A stretch of 10,856 bases of DNA from RUG11462 sp045539315 (lineage in GTDB: Bacteria; Bacillota; Clostridia; Oscillospirales; Acutalibacteraceae): contig JAZQFC010000033.1 in NCBI GenBank assembly GCA_045539315.1, forward strand, positions 1 to 10,856, written 5' to 3'. Under the pieces are notes generated by a model. The model was not told the DNA's origin and did not search any database. It saw nothing but the letters and a program-made list of their open reading frames with translations. Positions 1 to 5,916 of this stretch are shown here, piece by piece (the first letter of the stretch is position 1; each line of letters opens with the position of its first letter). The position numbers were made by a program, and so were the translations under genes.

Positions 1-23
1 TTACAACAACCAGAGCACACAAA

Positions 24-140
<117 letters not shown>

Positions 141-141
141 C

Positions 142-174
142 AAAAGACTACACAGAAATGTGTAGTCTTTTTTT
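142..174 (+). terminator. Intrinsic terminator of the rRNA operon
   Basis: A perfect 10-bp stem, AGACTACACA (145-154) with TGTGTAGTCT (159-168), closes a GAAA tetraloop and runs into a tract of seven T. A-tracts on the left arm extend the pairing. It lies one base after the 5S 3' end and so ends the rRNA transcript, separating it from the sigma-factor gene. Confidence 0.93.
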
Positions 175-181
175 GTATGTG

Positions 182-210
182 TTGATAAAGTTGTAATATT
201 ATGGTATAAT
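182..210 (+). promoter_or_regulatory. Promoter of the sigma-factor gene block
   Basis: A -35 box TTGATA (182-187) and a -10 box TATAAT (205-210) are separated by exactly 17 bases. The -10 box is preceded by TGG, giving an extended -10. This is a strong sigma-A type promoter; transcription should start near 217, giving a leader of about 50-58 nt. The block is therefore probably read by the housekeeping sigma factor. Confidence 0.8.
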
Positions 211-265
211 TTTTTATATTAAAATTTCTAAAAAATGTTGCGTTATGCGTCTATATTTATAGGGA

Positions 266-1963
266 GTGATTTTTATAAATAATGATAATATAATTATTTC
301 TGCTATTGATGGCGATATCAACGCAAGAAGCAATATTTATTTAACATATTACGATAAAGTTTATAATGTTTGTTTAAAAATAGTAAGGGAAAAACACGAA
401 GCAGAGGATTTAACTCAAGAGACTTTTATTAAAGCCATTAAAAATATTGATAAATTAAAAGATCCTCAAAAATTTGAAAAGTGGTTACTTAAAATAGCAT
501 CTAACTTGTCTAAAAGTTATTTAAGAAAGAAAAAGCCTGTTTTAATCAATGAGGAAAATCCAACTATATTTTTTGAAGAAATTTTTGATGATGAAAATAA
601 TAATCCTGAAAATTTAATTATTGAAAACGAGTCTAAACAATATATATTAAGCATTTTAGATGATTTACCAAGTGAACAAAAGCAGGCGGTTTATTTGTAT
701 TATTTTGAAGATAAATCCGTTGCTGAAATTTCTCATAAAACAAATTGTAGTGAACATTGTGTTCGCGGAAGATTAAAACTTGGGCGAAAAAAGATATTAA
801 ATGTTATTGAGAATCTTAAAAAAGAAGATAAAAAAGCATATTTCAATGCTTTGTTTGGTGCTAGTAATTTAATAAAACCACTTCCGACTTCTTATATTTC
901 TAAAATTGTTTATTCTATTTTAACCAAAGCATTAACAGTTGTTTTCTCTTTGGCATTAGCATGTTTGATGGTGTATGGCAGTTTGAATTTAATCTCAAGA
1001 GAAGAAAACCCACAAAATACTTCTAAAGATGAAAACGAAATAGAAATTGGTGTGAATGAAACCGGTTATAATACTAAAACAATAATTCCGCTAGAAGATA
1101 GAAATTATGATTTGGTTTTTGATATTAAACTCCCAGAGAAATTTACTAGAGATGAAAACATTGTTAATGATTTCAATGAAGCGGCGGACGAGACATTACT
1201 TAACCAGTATTATTCATATTCTGAAGAATTAACTTCATATGCATATTGTTTTGTTGATGTAATTAATGCTTATTTTTACACAGAAATTAAGGATAATGCT
1301 CAAGGTTTGCATGAATGCTTAATATATGATAAAGATATACATAAAAATGTTGAATACAAAGTCTATTCTGACTCTATTGCGTATGCAACTAAAAAGACTT
1401 CAGACGGTGTTTGTTATTATGCAGTGGTAAGATGTGATAATTCTGAAGATGTGTTTAATTCAAATTATTGTGCATTTATAAAAGTAGATACAATGAATGG
1501 ATATGTATCTGAAAATGAATTTTTTAACATTATTGATAGCGTAAAGTTTAGTTATATAGCGCATGAAAATGTTACTTGGTTTGATAAGTTTTTTGTTAAT
1601 CGTTTTGCTTTTGATGCAGATGAAGAGGACTATTATTTATCAACTAAAAACAGTACGCCTGTTTACTTGCCGATTGAGCAAAGTTTTTCTGTTAACAACA
1701 AAAAAGTTGAAGCTTTAGTGTCAATGATAACTTCTGCTAAAGCAGAAAAATCTTTAGAAACATTAAAATTAGAACTTGATAGTATCAGAATAGGGCTTTA
1801 TGACGATAATAATCGTTTGATAGGACTAATTGATATTTATGAAAATGGCGATTTAAAAATCAATGATATAACCACTTCTGAAATTAGCTATTTTGAATTA
1901 GTTGATGGCGAGACTCTTTACAACGAGGCAAAAAGAGTGTATGAAAGCGAGGAAAAAAGATGA
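266..1963 (+). CDS. ECF-type sigma factor fused to a transmembrane and extracytoplasmic domain
   Basis: The protein has 565 codons from the GTG at 266. Residues about 20-90 form sigma-70 region 2 (core binding and -10 recognition), with HEAEDLTQETFIKAI and the WLLKIASN segment typical of ECF factors. Residues about 130-182 form region 4 (-35 recognition), with LPSEQKQAVYLYYFEDKSVAEI and a helix-turn-helix. A hydrophobic helix at about 219-243 would span the membrane, and the remaining 320 residues, acidic and Tyr/Asn-rich, would lie outside the cell. Ordinary ECF factors are about 160-200 residues and are held by a separate anti-sigma protein; here a membrane sensor appears to be part of the same chain, so release may need proteolysis. 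That mechanism is inference. The start is uncertain: a good Shine-Dalgarno sequence (AGGGAGTG, 261-268) overlaps the GTG and is spaced for ATA at 275. The stop overlaps the next start (ATGA). Confidence 0.88.
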   Translation: MIFINNDNIIISAIDGDINARSNIYLTYYDKVYNVCLKIVREKHEAEDLTQETFIKAIKNIDKLKDPQKFEKWLLKIASNLSKSYLRKKKPVLINEENPTIFFEEIFDDENNNPENLIIENESKQYILSILDDLPSEQKQAVYLYYFEDKSVAEISHKTNCSEHCVRGRLKLGRKKILNVIENLKKEDKKAYFNALFGASNLIKPLPTSYISKIVYSILTKALTVVFSLALACLMVYGSLNLISREENPQNTSKDENEIEIGVNETGYNTKTIIPLEDRNYDLVFDIKLPEKFTRDENIVNDFNEAADETLLNQYYSYSEELTSYAYCFVDVINAYFYTEIKDNAQGLHECLIYDKDIHKNVEYKVYSDSIAYATKKTSDGVCYYAVVRCDNSEDVFNSNYCAFIKVDTMNGYVSENEFFNIIDSVKFSYIAHENVTWFDKFFVNRFAFDADEEDYYLSTKNSTPVYLPIEQSFSVNNKKVEALVSMITSAKAEKSLETLKLELDSIRIGLYDDNNRLIGLIDIYENGDLKINDITTSEISYFELVDGETLYNEAKRVYESEEKR

Positions 1964-2679
1964 ACAAGAGTATTAAAATAATTCTTGGTATAACATTAGC
2001 GATTGCTGTAGTGATTTTATCATTAGCAATTATATTAACAATAGATAGGACTAATATTGCAGGAGAATATAAAACGATAGGTACATATTTAAGCGATTTA
2101 AAAGAAAATAAAATAACTTTAAGCAAGGCTGAAAGTAAAAAATCAGAAAGTATTTATTATTTGAAAATCGAGGCCGAAAAAACTGTTATAAATAAAAAGA
2201 AAGAGCAGATTTATTCAAAAATATATGCATATGATTCACAAAATGTAGTATGGATAAATGAAGATTTAGCGATTGTTATTGATAAAATAAATACTAGCAA
2301 ACCTTCGTATGGCAGCACGACATCTGATTATAATATTGTGTCTTTTGATGATAAAATCGAGTTTTTAGAAAAATTAGTTGGCGATAAATATTACAGAGCG
2401 AATATTTTATCTGAAAACGGTTTCCACACGATTTTTCCAGTTGACCAGCAGATAGGAACAGGTTGCTTTGAGGTAGGCGACAAAAAATATTATGTATTTA
2501 CTTCAAATATGAATTCTACCGATGGCAACCAAACAGATAAAGATTATATAAAATATAACTCATATGATGGTACTAATGTTATTATTGAATTTAATGATTC
2601 CAAAAAAACTGATGGTTTGATGTATCTTTATGATGATTTAGTAGTAGTCGAATTTGAAGATGATTTAAAGGAGGATTAA
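1960..2679 (+). CDS. Single-pass membrane-anchored protein of unknown function
   Basis: 239 residues. A short basic start (MNKSIK) leads into one hydrophobic helix at about 6-28, followed by a charged, Lys/Asp-rich domain of about 210 residues expected outside the membrane. There is no lipobox cysteine at the end of the helix, so it is an uncleaved anchor rather than a lipoprotein. The start ATG overlaps the sigma-fusion stop (ATGA at 1960-1963), which implies translational coupling and a related job. An AGGA stretch in the end of the upstream gene can serve as ribosome binding site. I recognise no catalytic motif. It could be a partner of the fused sensor domain or an envelope protein made with it; both are guesses from position. 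Confidence 0.82.
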   Translation: MNKSIKIILGITLAIAVVILSLAIILTIDRTNIAGEYKTIGTYLSDLKENKITLSKAESKKSESIYYLKIEAEKTVINKKKEQIYSKIYAYDSQNVVWINEDLAIVIDKINTSKPSYGSTTSDYNIVSFDDKIEFLEKLVGDKYYRANILSENGFHTIFPVDQQIGTGCFEVGDKKYYVFTSNMNSTDGNQTDKDYIKYNSYDGTNVIIEFNDSKKTDGLMYLYDDLVVVEFEDDLKED

Positions 2680-2682
2680 GAA

Positions 2683-3093
2683 ATGGAAATGTATAATATT
2701 AGAGAAACTATATTTTTGTTTTTAGAGTGTGTTTACATAGTTTTGAGTTCGGTTACAATTGTCTTTTTAAATGTTTTGCAAATCAAATCAAAAATAAAAG
2801 AAATAATCGAAATAGTATTTTCTACAATTAATTTGGCATTGGTTATATATATTACAGTTGGAGAAGTAGTTACAGGCCTGACTTTATCGATGATTTTGTT
2901 ATGTATCAACCTCGTCGTTGTAATTTTAAAGTGTAGAACATATTTAGGTTGCTACAATTTTAAAAAAGCATTGGCATCTAAAGAAGTTTTGCCATTTATG
3001 TGTTTAACCGCTCTTTATGCATTGATAATTTTGGTTATATTTATTGCAGGAATAATTATTATAGCAGTTAATAGCAAGTATCATTTAGGTTAG
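2683..3093 (+). CDS. Small four-helix integral membrane protein
   Basis: 136 residues, strongly hydrophobic, with about four membrane helices (near 9-31, 40-60, 64-83 and 104-130) and short basic loops such as QIKSKIKE and KCRTYLGCYNFKK. No transport or catalytic motif was recognised. A strong ribosome binding site (AAAGGAGG, 2667-2674) lies in the end of the upstream gene, eight bases before the ATG at 2683; a second in-frame ATG at 2689 is possible but less well spaced. The gene starts three bases after the previous stop, so it is in the same operon as the sigma-fusion gene. Confidence 0.8.
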   Translation: MEMYNIRETIFLFLECVYIVLSSVTIVFLNVLQIKSKIKEIIEIVFSTINLALVIYITVGEVVTGLTLSMILLCINLVVVILKCRTYLGCYNFKKALASKEVLPFMCLTALYALIILVIFIAGIIIIAVNSKYHLG

Positions 3094-3101
3094 GTAATAT
3101 A

Positions 3102-3200
3102 ATGAAAATAGAAATTTTTGGCGAACTGAATTATTGCAAAACTAGTGATTCGTGGGTGAAATTTATAAAAAATGGTGGTTGTTTGTTTGAAACGAAATAA
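3102..3200 (+). other. 32-codon open frame, possible gene fragment
   Basis: A short frame runs from ATG at 3102 to TAA at 3200 (starts MKIEIFGELNY, ends GGCLFETK). It sits in the 164-base gap between two membrane-protein genes, nine bases after the upstream stop, with only a weak AGGT-like binding site (3092-3095). The beginning reads like the start of a soluble protein and not like a membrane peptide. It may be the remnant of a truncated gene, a real small protein, or chance. No promoter or terminator is evident in the rest of the gap. Confidence 0.25.
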
Positions 3201-3257
3201 TTACTGTTTATAGTTGTTTATATTAATGCAGAAATTTTATTGCAAGGAGATTTTGCG

Positions 3258-3668
3258 ATGAAAAAGAAATGTTTGAAAATCATTAGAAGAGTCGCTTTAG
3301 TGCTGATTAGTATAGTGCTTGTATTTTCAATAAGTATATTCGGCTATTGGGTATATCGTAATAAATTATCAAAATTTGATTATTGTATTAATCCAAACAA
3401 TCTTTGGGTTCGTGAATATGAGAATTATGGTGATAAAATTAGAATTAGCGCTCAACCAAACACAACTTCATTGTATTCGGGCTATTATTATGAGATAGAG
3501 GATACCACCTTGAAAATAGGTTTTAAATATGGGATAATTTTTGGGGAACATTGCGATTTTGATATTACTATAGACCTTGAGGGCGAATGTATAGATGAAG
3601 TAATTCTTGTTGGTGCCGGCGACCCGTTGGTAAAAGTCCCTATTGAAGAAAGACTACAGGAAAATTAA
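3258..3668 (+). CDS. Single-pass membrane-anchored protein of unknown function
   Basis: 136 residues from the ATG at 3258. That start is chosen because AAGGAGA (3244-3250) sits seven bases before it; a TTG at 3240 lies upstream of this binding site and is unlikely. The basic start MKKKCLKIIRR is followed by one hydrophobic helix (about 12-33) and a domain of about 100 residues expected outside the cell, probably beta-rich, with conspicuous Tyr and Gly (YSGYYYEIEDTTLKIGFKYG) and the ending DEVILVGAGDPLVKVP. No cysteine lipobox and no enzyme motif were seen. It lies 164 bases after the four-helix gene, so co-transcription is possible but not shown. Confidence 0.77.
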   Translation: MKKKCLKIIRRVALVLISIVLVFSISIFGYWVYRNKLSKFDYCINPNNLWVREYENYGDKIRISAQPNTTSLYSGYYYEIEDTTLKIGFKYGIIFGEHCDFDITIDLEGECIDEVILVGAGDPLVKVPIEERLQEN

Positions 3669-3720
3669 TAATAAAATTTAAACTATAACCAAATGTGTTT
3701 TTGAATTGTTTTAATAAATG

Positions 3721-3770
3721 ATGAGGTAATGTTATGAATTTAAAACGAAATTCTTTAATTGTATTGATAG
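3721..3770 (+). repeat. 50-base perfect direct repeat, copy 1
   Basis: This segment is identical over 50 bases to 4308-4357 (offset 587 bases). It begins ATGAGGTAATGTT and ends GTATTGATAG. It contains the ribosome binding site GAGGT, the ATG at 3734 and the codons for MNLKRNSLIVLI. The bases next to it differ from copy 2 on both sides (G versus T before, T versus C after). Confidence 0.95.
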
Positions 3771-4297
3771 TTGTAGTATTGTTAATCGGTTTTATACGGA
3801 TTCCTATACAAAGCAGTGAAGTTTATGAGTGTTTGTATTGGGAGCCAGGAAACCAAAATATTGTCAAAAAGAGTGTAGAAATTAAAAGCATTCATTATCG
3901 TTCTCTTTTTGCAAAAGACTATGAAGAAATATCTGTTTCTATTGATAATAATGGATTTTCAATGCCGGTACAAACAACAAAACTTGAAAACGGAATGAGT
4001 TTTGCTAATATTAATCGTTTAAAACTTTCTAAAAAAGATGAATATTATCGTTGGGCAACAATAGTTTTTTATGATAACAAATTCAACATTTCAAGCGATG
4101 GCAATATTATTACTTGGGACCATAAATGTGTTAAGGAACGAAAAGATAATAATTATAAAGGCAATAATTCTTTGTTTGTTAATTCGGTTAATATCACAGC
4201 CGCAAATAACAAAGAAGAAATAATTGATTTCATTAATAATATTAACGAAAAAAATGATACAGGAGAATCTGTTTCATCTGATTTAATAATTAAATAA
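3734..4297 (+). CDS. Membrane-anchored or exported protein with duplicated 5' end
   Basis: 187 residues. MNLKRNSLIVLI continues into a hydrophobic stretch to about residue 24, a signal anchor or possibly a signal peptide. A polar, Asn/Lys-rich domain with EVYECLYWEPG near its start and no recognised motif follows. The binding site GAGGT (3724-3728) is well placed before the ATG. The first 12 residues and the preceding 13 bases are identical to those of the next gene, although the remaining proteins are unrelated in kind: this one is mostly soluble, the next is a multi-helix membrane protein. Low-complexity Asn/Glu runs occur near the C-terminus. Function unknown. Confidence 0.78.
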   Translation: MNLKRNSLIVLIVVVLLIGFIRIPIQSSEVYECLYWEPGNQNIVKKSVEIKSIHYRSLFAKDYEEISVSIDNNGFSMPVQTTKLENGMSFANINRLKLSKKDEYYRWATIVFYDNKFNISSDGNIITWDHKCVKERKDNNYKGNNSLFVNSVNITAANNKEEIIDFINNINEKNDTGESVSSDLIIK

Positions 4298-4307
4298 TTA
4301 AGTGTCT

Positions 4308-4357
4308 ATGAGGTAATGTTATGAATTTAAAACGAAATTCTTTAATTGTATTGATAG
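4308..4357 (+). repeat. 50-base perfect direct repeat, copy 2
   Basis: Second copy of the 3721-3770 segment, again carrying ribosome binding site, start codon and first 12 codons. Beyond the exact match, weak similarity continues into the first membrane helix: LLIGFIRIPI in copy 1 and LLIGAIAPIV in copy 2. The repeat may therefore be the conserved part of an older duplicated 5' region. Confidence 0.95.
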
Positions 4358-4884
4358 CGGGTTTTGTTAGTCTGCTTATTGGCGCTATAGCTCCTATCGT
4401 TTGTTTGAAAATTAGTTTAAAAAAGATGAAAGTAGGAATTATCGGTGGTGCTAGTTCGCATACATATAAATTTCTACTAGCTTCATTATTTGATGGTTTT
4501 TTAATGGTTTTAGTGGTACTAGGTATTGCTTTGATTATTTCTGCAGTCTTTTGCTTGTTATTTTCAAATACAGTTAAAACACACTGCAATGTAAAAACTA
4601 GTTTAATATCATTAGGGTTGTCTTCAATAGGCGCATTAGGTGTTTTTTGCGCAGTTTTGTGGTTTACACTTGTTTCTTTTCATGAAACTTCAAAGCATCC
4701 ACTTATATATCCTGTAAGTGTTTTACTTGGTGTTGTTTGCCTTTTTGTGTTTTTCTTGTTGATTATGTTTTATATGAAATTAAGGAAGAAAAACTGGTCT
4801 GTTAAAGGTTTGGTAATTGATATTTTAACTAGCATTATATATTTTCCAGCCTTTTTCTTCATATTTCAATGCTTTTATCGTTAG
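4321..4884 (+). CDS. Five-helix integral membrane protein with a GIIGGA motif
   Basis: 187 residues, highly hydrophobic, with about five helices (near 7-30, 54-82, 92-115, 128-151 and 163-185). After the first helix it carries VGIIGGASSHTYKFL (38-52). This resembles the GIIGGADGPT segment of the sodium-pumping decarboxylase beta subunit family, a motif also recalled in short membrane proteins of Clostridia. Here SSH replaces DGP, so the acidic residue of that motif is missing and pump activity should not be assumed. The first 12 residues duplicate those of the gene before it, which ends 23 bases upstream. The gene is last in the block and is followed by a strong hairpin terminator. Its function is unknown. 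Confidence 0.78.
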   Translation: MNLKRNSLIVLIAGFVSLLIGAIAPIVCLKISLKKMKVGIIGGASSHTYKFLLASLFDGFLMVLVVLGIALIISAVFCLLFSNTVKTHCNVKTSLISLGLSSIGALGVFCAVLWFTLVSFHETSKHPLIYPVSVLLGVVCLFVFFLLIMFYMKLRKKNWSVKGLVIDILTSIIYFPAFFFIFQCFYR

Positions 4885-4896
4885 TTATTAAATAGT

Positions 4897-4930
4897 AAAA
4901 AAAGAGAGTTCGTTTGAACTCTCTTTTTTA
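4897..4930. terminator. Bidirectional intrinsic terminator
   Basis: Stem AGAGAGTTC (4903-4911) pairs with GAACTCTCT (4916-4924) around a GTTT loop, flanked by an A-tract on the left and a T-tract on the right. It can stop transcription from both directions. It ends the + strand block and lies just after the stop of the opposing ribokinase gene, whose TAA is within the T-tract. Confidence 0.92.
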
Positions 4931-5806
4931 TTCTATTATTACTTCTTTTGATAGTGGGATAGAGGTTGATGCGCCTTTTTTTGAAACTGCTATTGACGCT
5001 GCTTTTGATGCGATTTTGAGCGATGTTGCAATGTCGTTACCTTTAACTATGTTTGCTAAAAAGTATCCTGTAAAGGTATCGCCTGCGGCAGTTGTATCAA
5101 CTGTTTTTGCTTCAAAAATAGGTTGGAAAATTTCTTCCCTTGAATTTTTGAATATACAACCATCTTTGCCAAGCGTTAATATTAAATTGCTATCTTTATA
5201 CTTTTTAATAAACACATCTGCTTGTTTTTCTACGGTTTCTTCGCCGAAAATTGCTTTCGCTTCAATTTCATTGCAAAACCACCATTTAACTTTTTCAAGC
5301 GGTAAATCAAGTATTTTTTCATCAAACGGCGATGGATTAAATGCGATCTGCATTTGTTTTTGCTCGGCGATTTCAAATATCATTTCAAGCCCATTGACTT
5401 CATTTTGCAAAAGCAAAATATCATCTTTTCTAGCGGTTGATAAAAATGATTCAACATAATCTCTTGTAATCATATTATTTGTGCCGGCAAACAAAAGAAT
5501 GCAGTTTTGCCCAGAAGCGTCAACTTGAATAATTGCGTGACCTGACGTGTTTTGCATAGTTTTAATGCTATCAGTATTTACACCTGCGTTTTTCATTGTT
5601 TCAACTAAAAACGCGCCATCATTACCAACAATAGCGCCGTGAATAACATCTGCGCCGGCTTTTGCTAATGCAATTGACTGATTAAGCCCTTTTCCACCCG
5701 GAAACACTTCCATCTTTTCAGAGGATAAAGTTTCTCCCGGCGTTACAAAGTGGTCAACGTTGTAAACATAGTCAATGTTAAGCGAGCCTAAATTATAAAT
5801 TTTCAT
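4928..5806 (-). CDS. rbsK: Ribokinase (PfkB family sugar kinase)
   Basis: Cytoplasmic ATP-dependent kinase of 292 residues, close to the usual ribokinase length of about 300; likely D-ribose to ribose 5-phosphate. Signatures: sugar-binding GGKGLNQSIALAKAGA (37-52), which matches PfkB signature 1; NEIEA (179-183), the N-x-x-E metal/phosphate motif; LTLGKDG (211-217); and DTTAAGDTFTGYF (237-249), PfkB signature 2, with the catalytic Asp at 243. DTTAAGDTF is characteristic of ribokinase within the superfamily. The start at 5806 is chosen because AAGGAAGTGG lies just upstream and MKIYNLGSLNIDYV is the normal family N-terminus; an in-frame ATG at 5842 lies upstream of the promoter -10 box and is not used. 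No ribose transporter or rbsD is adjacent, so another sugar or nucleoside substrate remains possible. Confidence 0.9.
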   Translation of the reverse strand: MKIYNLGSLNIDYVYNVDHFVTPGETLSSEKMEVFPGGKGLNQSIALAKAGADVIHGAIVGNDGAFLVETMKNAGVNTDSIKTMQNTSGHAIIQVDASGQNCILLFAGTNNMITRDYVESFLSTARKDDILLLQNEVNGLEMIFEIAEQKQMQIAFNPSPFDEKILDLPLEKVKWWFCNEIEAKAIFGEETVEKQADVFIKKYKDSNLILTLGKDGCIFKNSREEIFQPIFEAKTVDTTAAGDTFTGYFLANIVKGNDIATSLKIASKAASIAVSKKGASTSIPLSKEVIIE

Positions 5807-5827
5807 AAAACCACTTCCTTTGGCTTT

Positions 5828-5855
5828 ATTATAACACATCAATATATTAATTCAA
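5828..5855 (-). promoter_or_regulatory. Ribokinase promoter
   Basis: On the - strand, -35 TTGAAT (5850-5855) and -10 TATAAT (5828-5833) are 16 bases apart. The -10 is preceded by TGT, an extended -10. Transcription would start near 5821, giving a short leader of about 15 nt that holds the ribosome binding site. Confidence 0.72.
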
Positions 5856-5872
5856 GAAATTTTTTCAAACAA

Positions 5873-5902
5873 AAAATGCCGATTGATTTCAATCGGCATT
5901 TT
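5873..5902 (-). terminator. Intrinsic terminator of gdhA
   Basis: A 14-base perfect inverted repeat, AAAATGCCGATTGA (5873-5886) with TCAATCGGCATTTT (5889-5902), is followed on the - strand by a T-tract. It begins 15 bases after the gdhA stop codon and isolates gdhA from the ribokinase gene, which then has its own promoter. Confidence 0.93.
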
Positions 5903-5916
5903 AATATGTTTTTTAA

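Noticed and set aside
247..260. CGTCTA-like element just before the sigma-fusion gene, possible ECF-type -10 for self-control
   Set aside because: No AAC-type -35 box stands about 16 bases upstream, and a start there would put the transcript end on top of the ribosome binding site. The sigma-A promoter at 182-210 is much better.
1884..2126. Open frame of 80 codons on the - strand
   Set aside because: It overlaps two well-supported + strand genes, has no plausible binding site and gives a low-complexity hydrophobic translation.
3240..3257. TTG start that would add six residues to the protein beginning at 3258
   Set aside because: The AAGGAGA binding site lies after this TTG and is correctly spaced for ATG at 3258.
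4290..4589. Open frame of 99 codons on the - strand
   Set aside because: It is antisense to the five-helix membrane protein, and its reading comes from the AT-rich complement; no start signals.
4914..5459. Open frame of 181 codons on the + strand
   Set aside because: It is antisense to the ribokinase gene, whose family motifs are clear, and begins within the terminator hairpin.
5807..5842. Earlier ATG at 5842 for the ribokinase
   Set aside because: It lies upstream of the expected transcription start and -10 box, and the added residues MMCYNKAKGSGF are not part of the family N-terminus.
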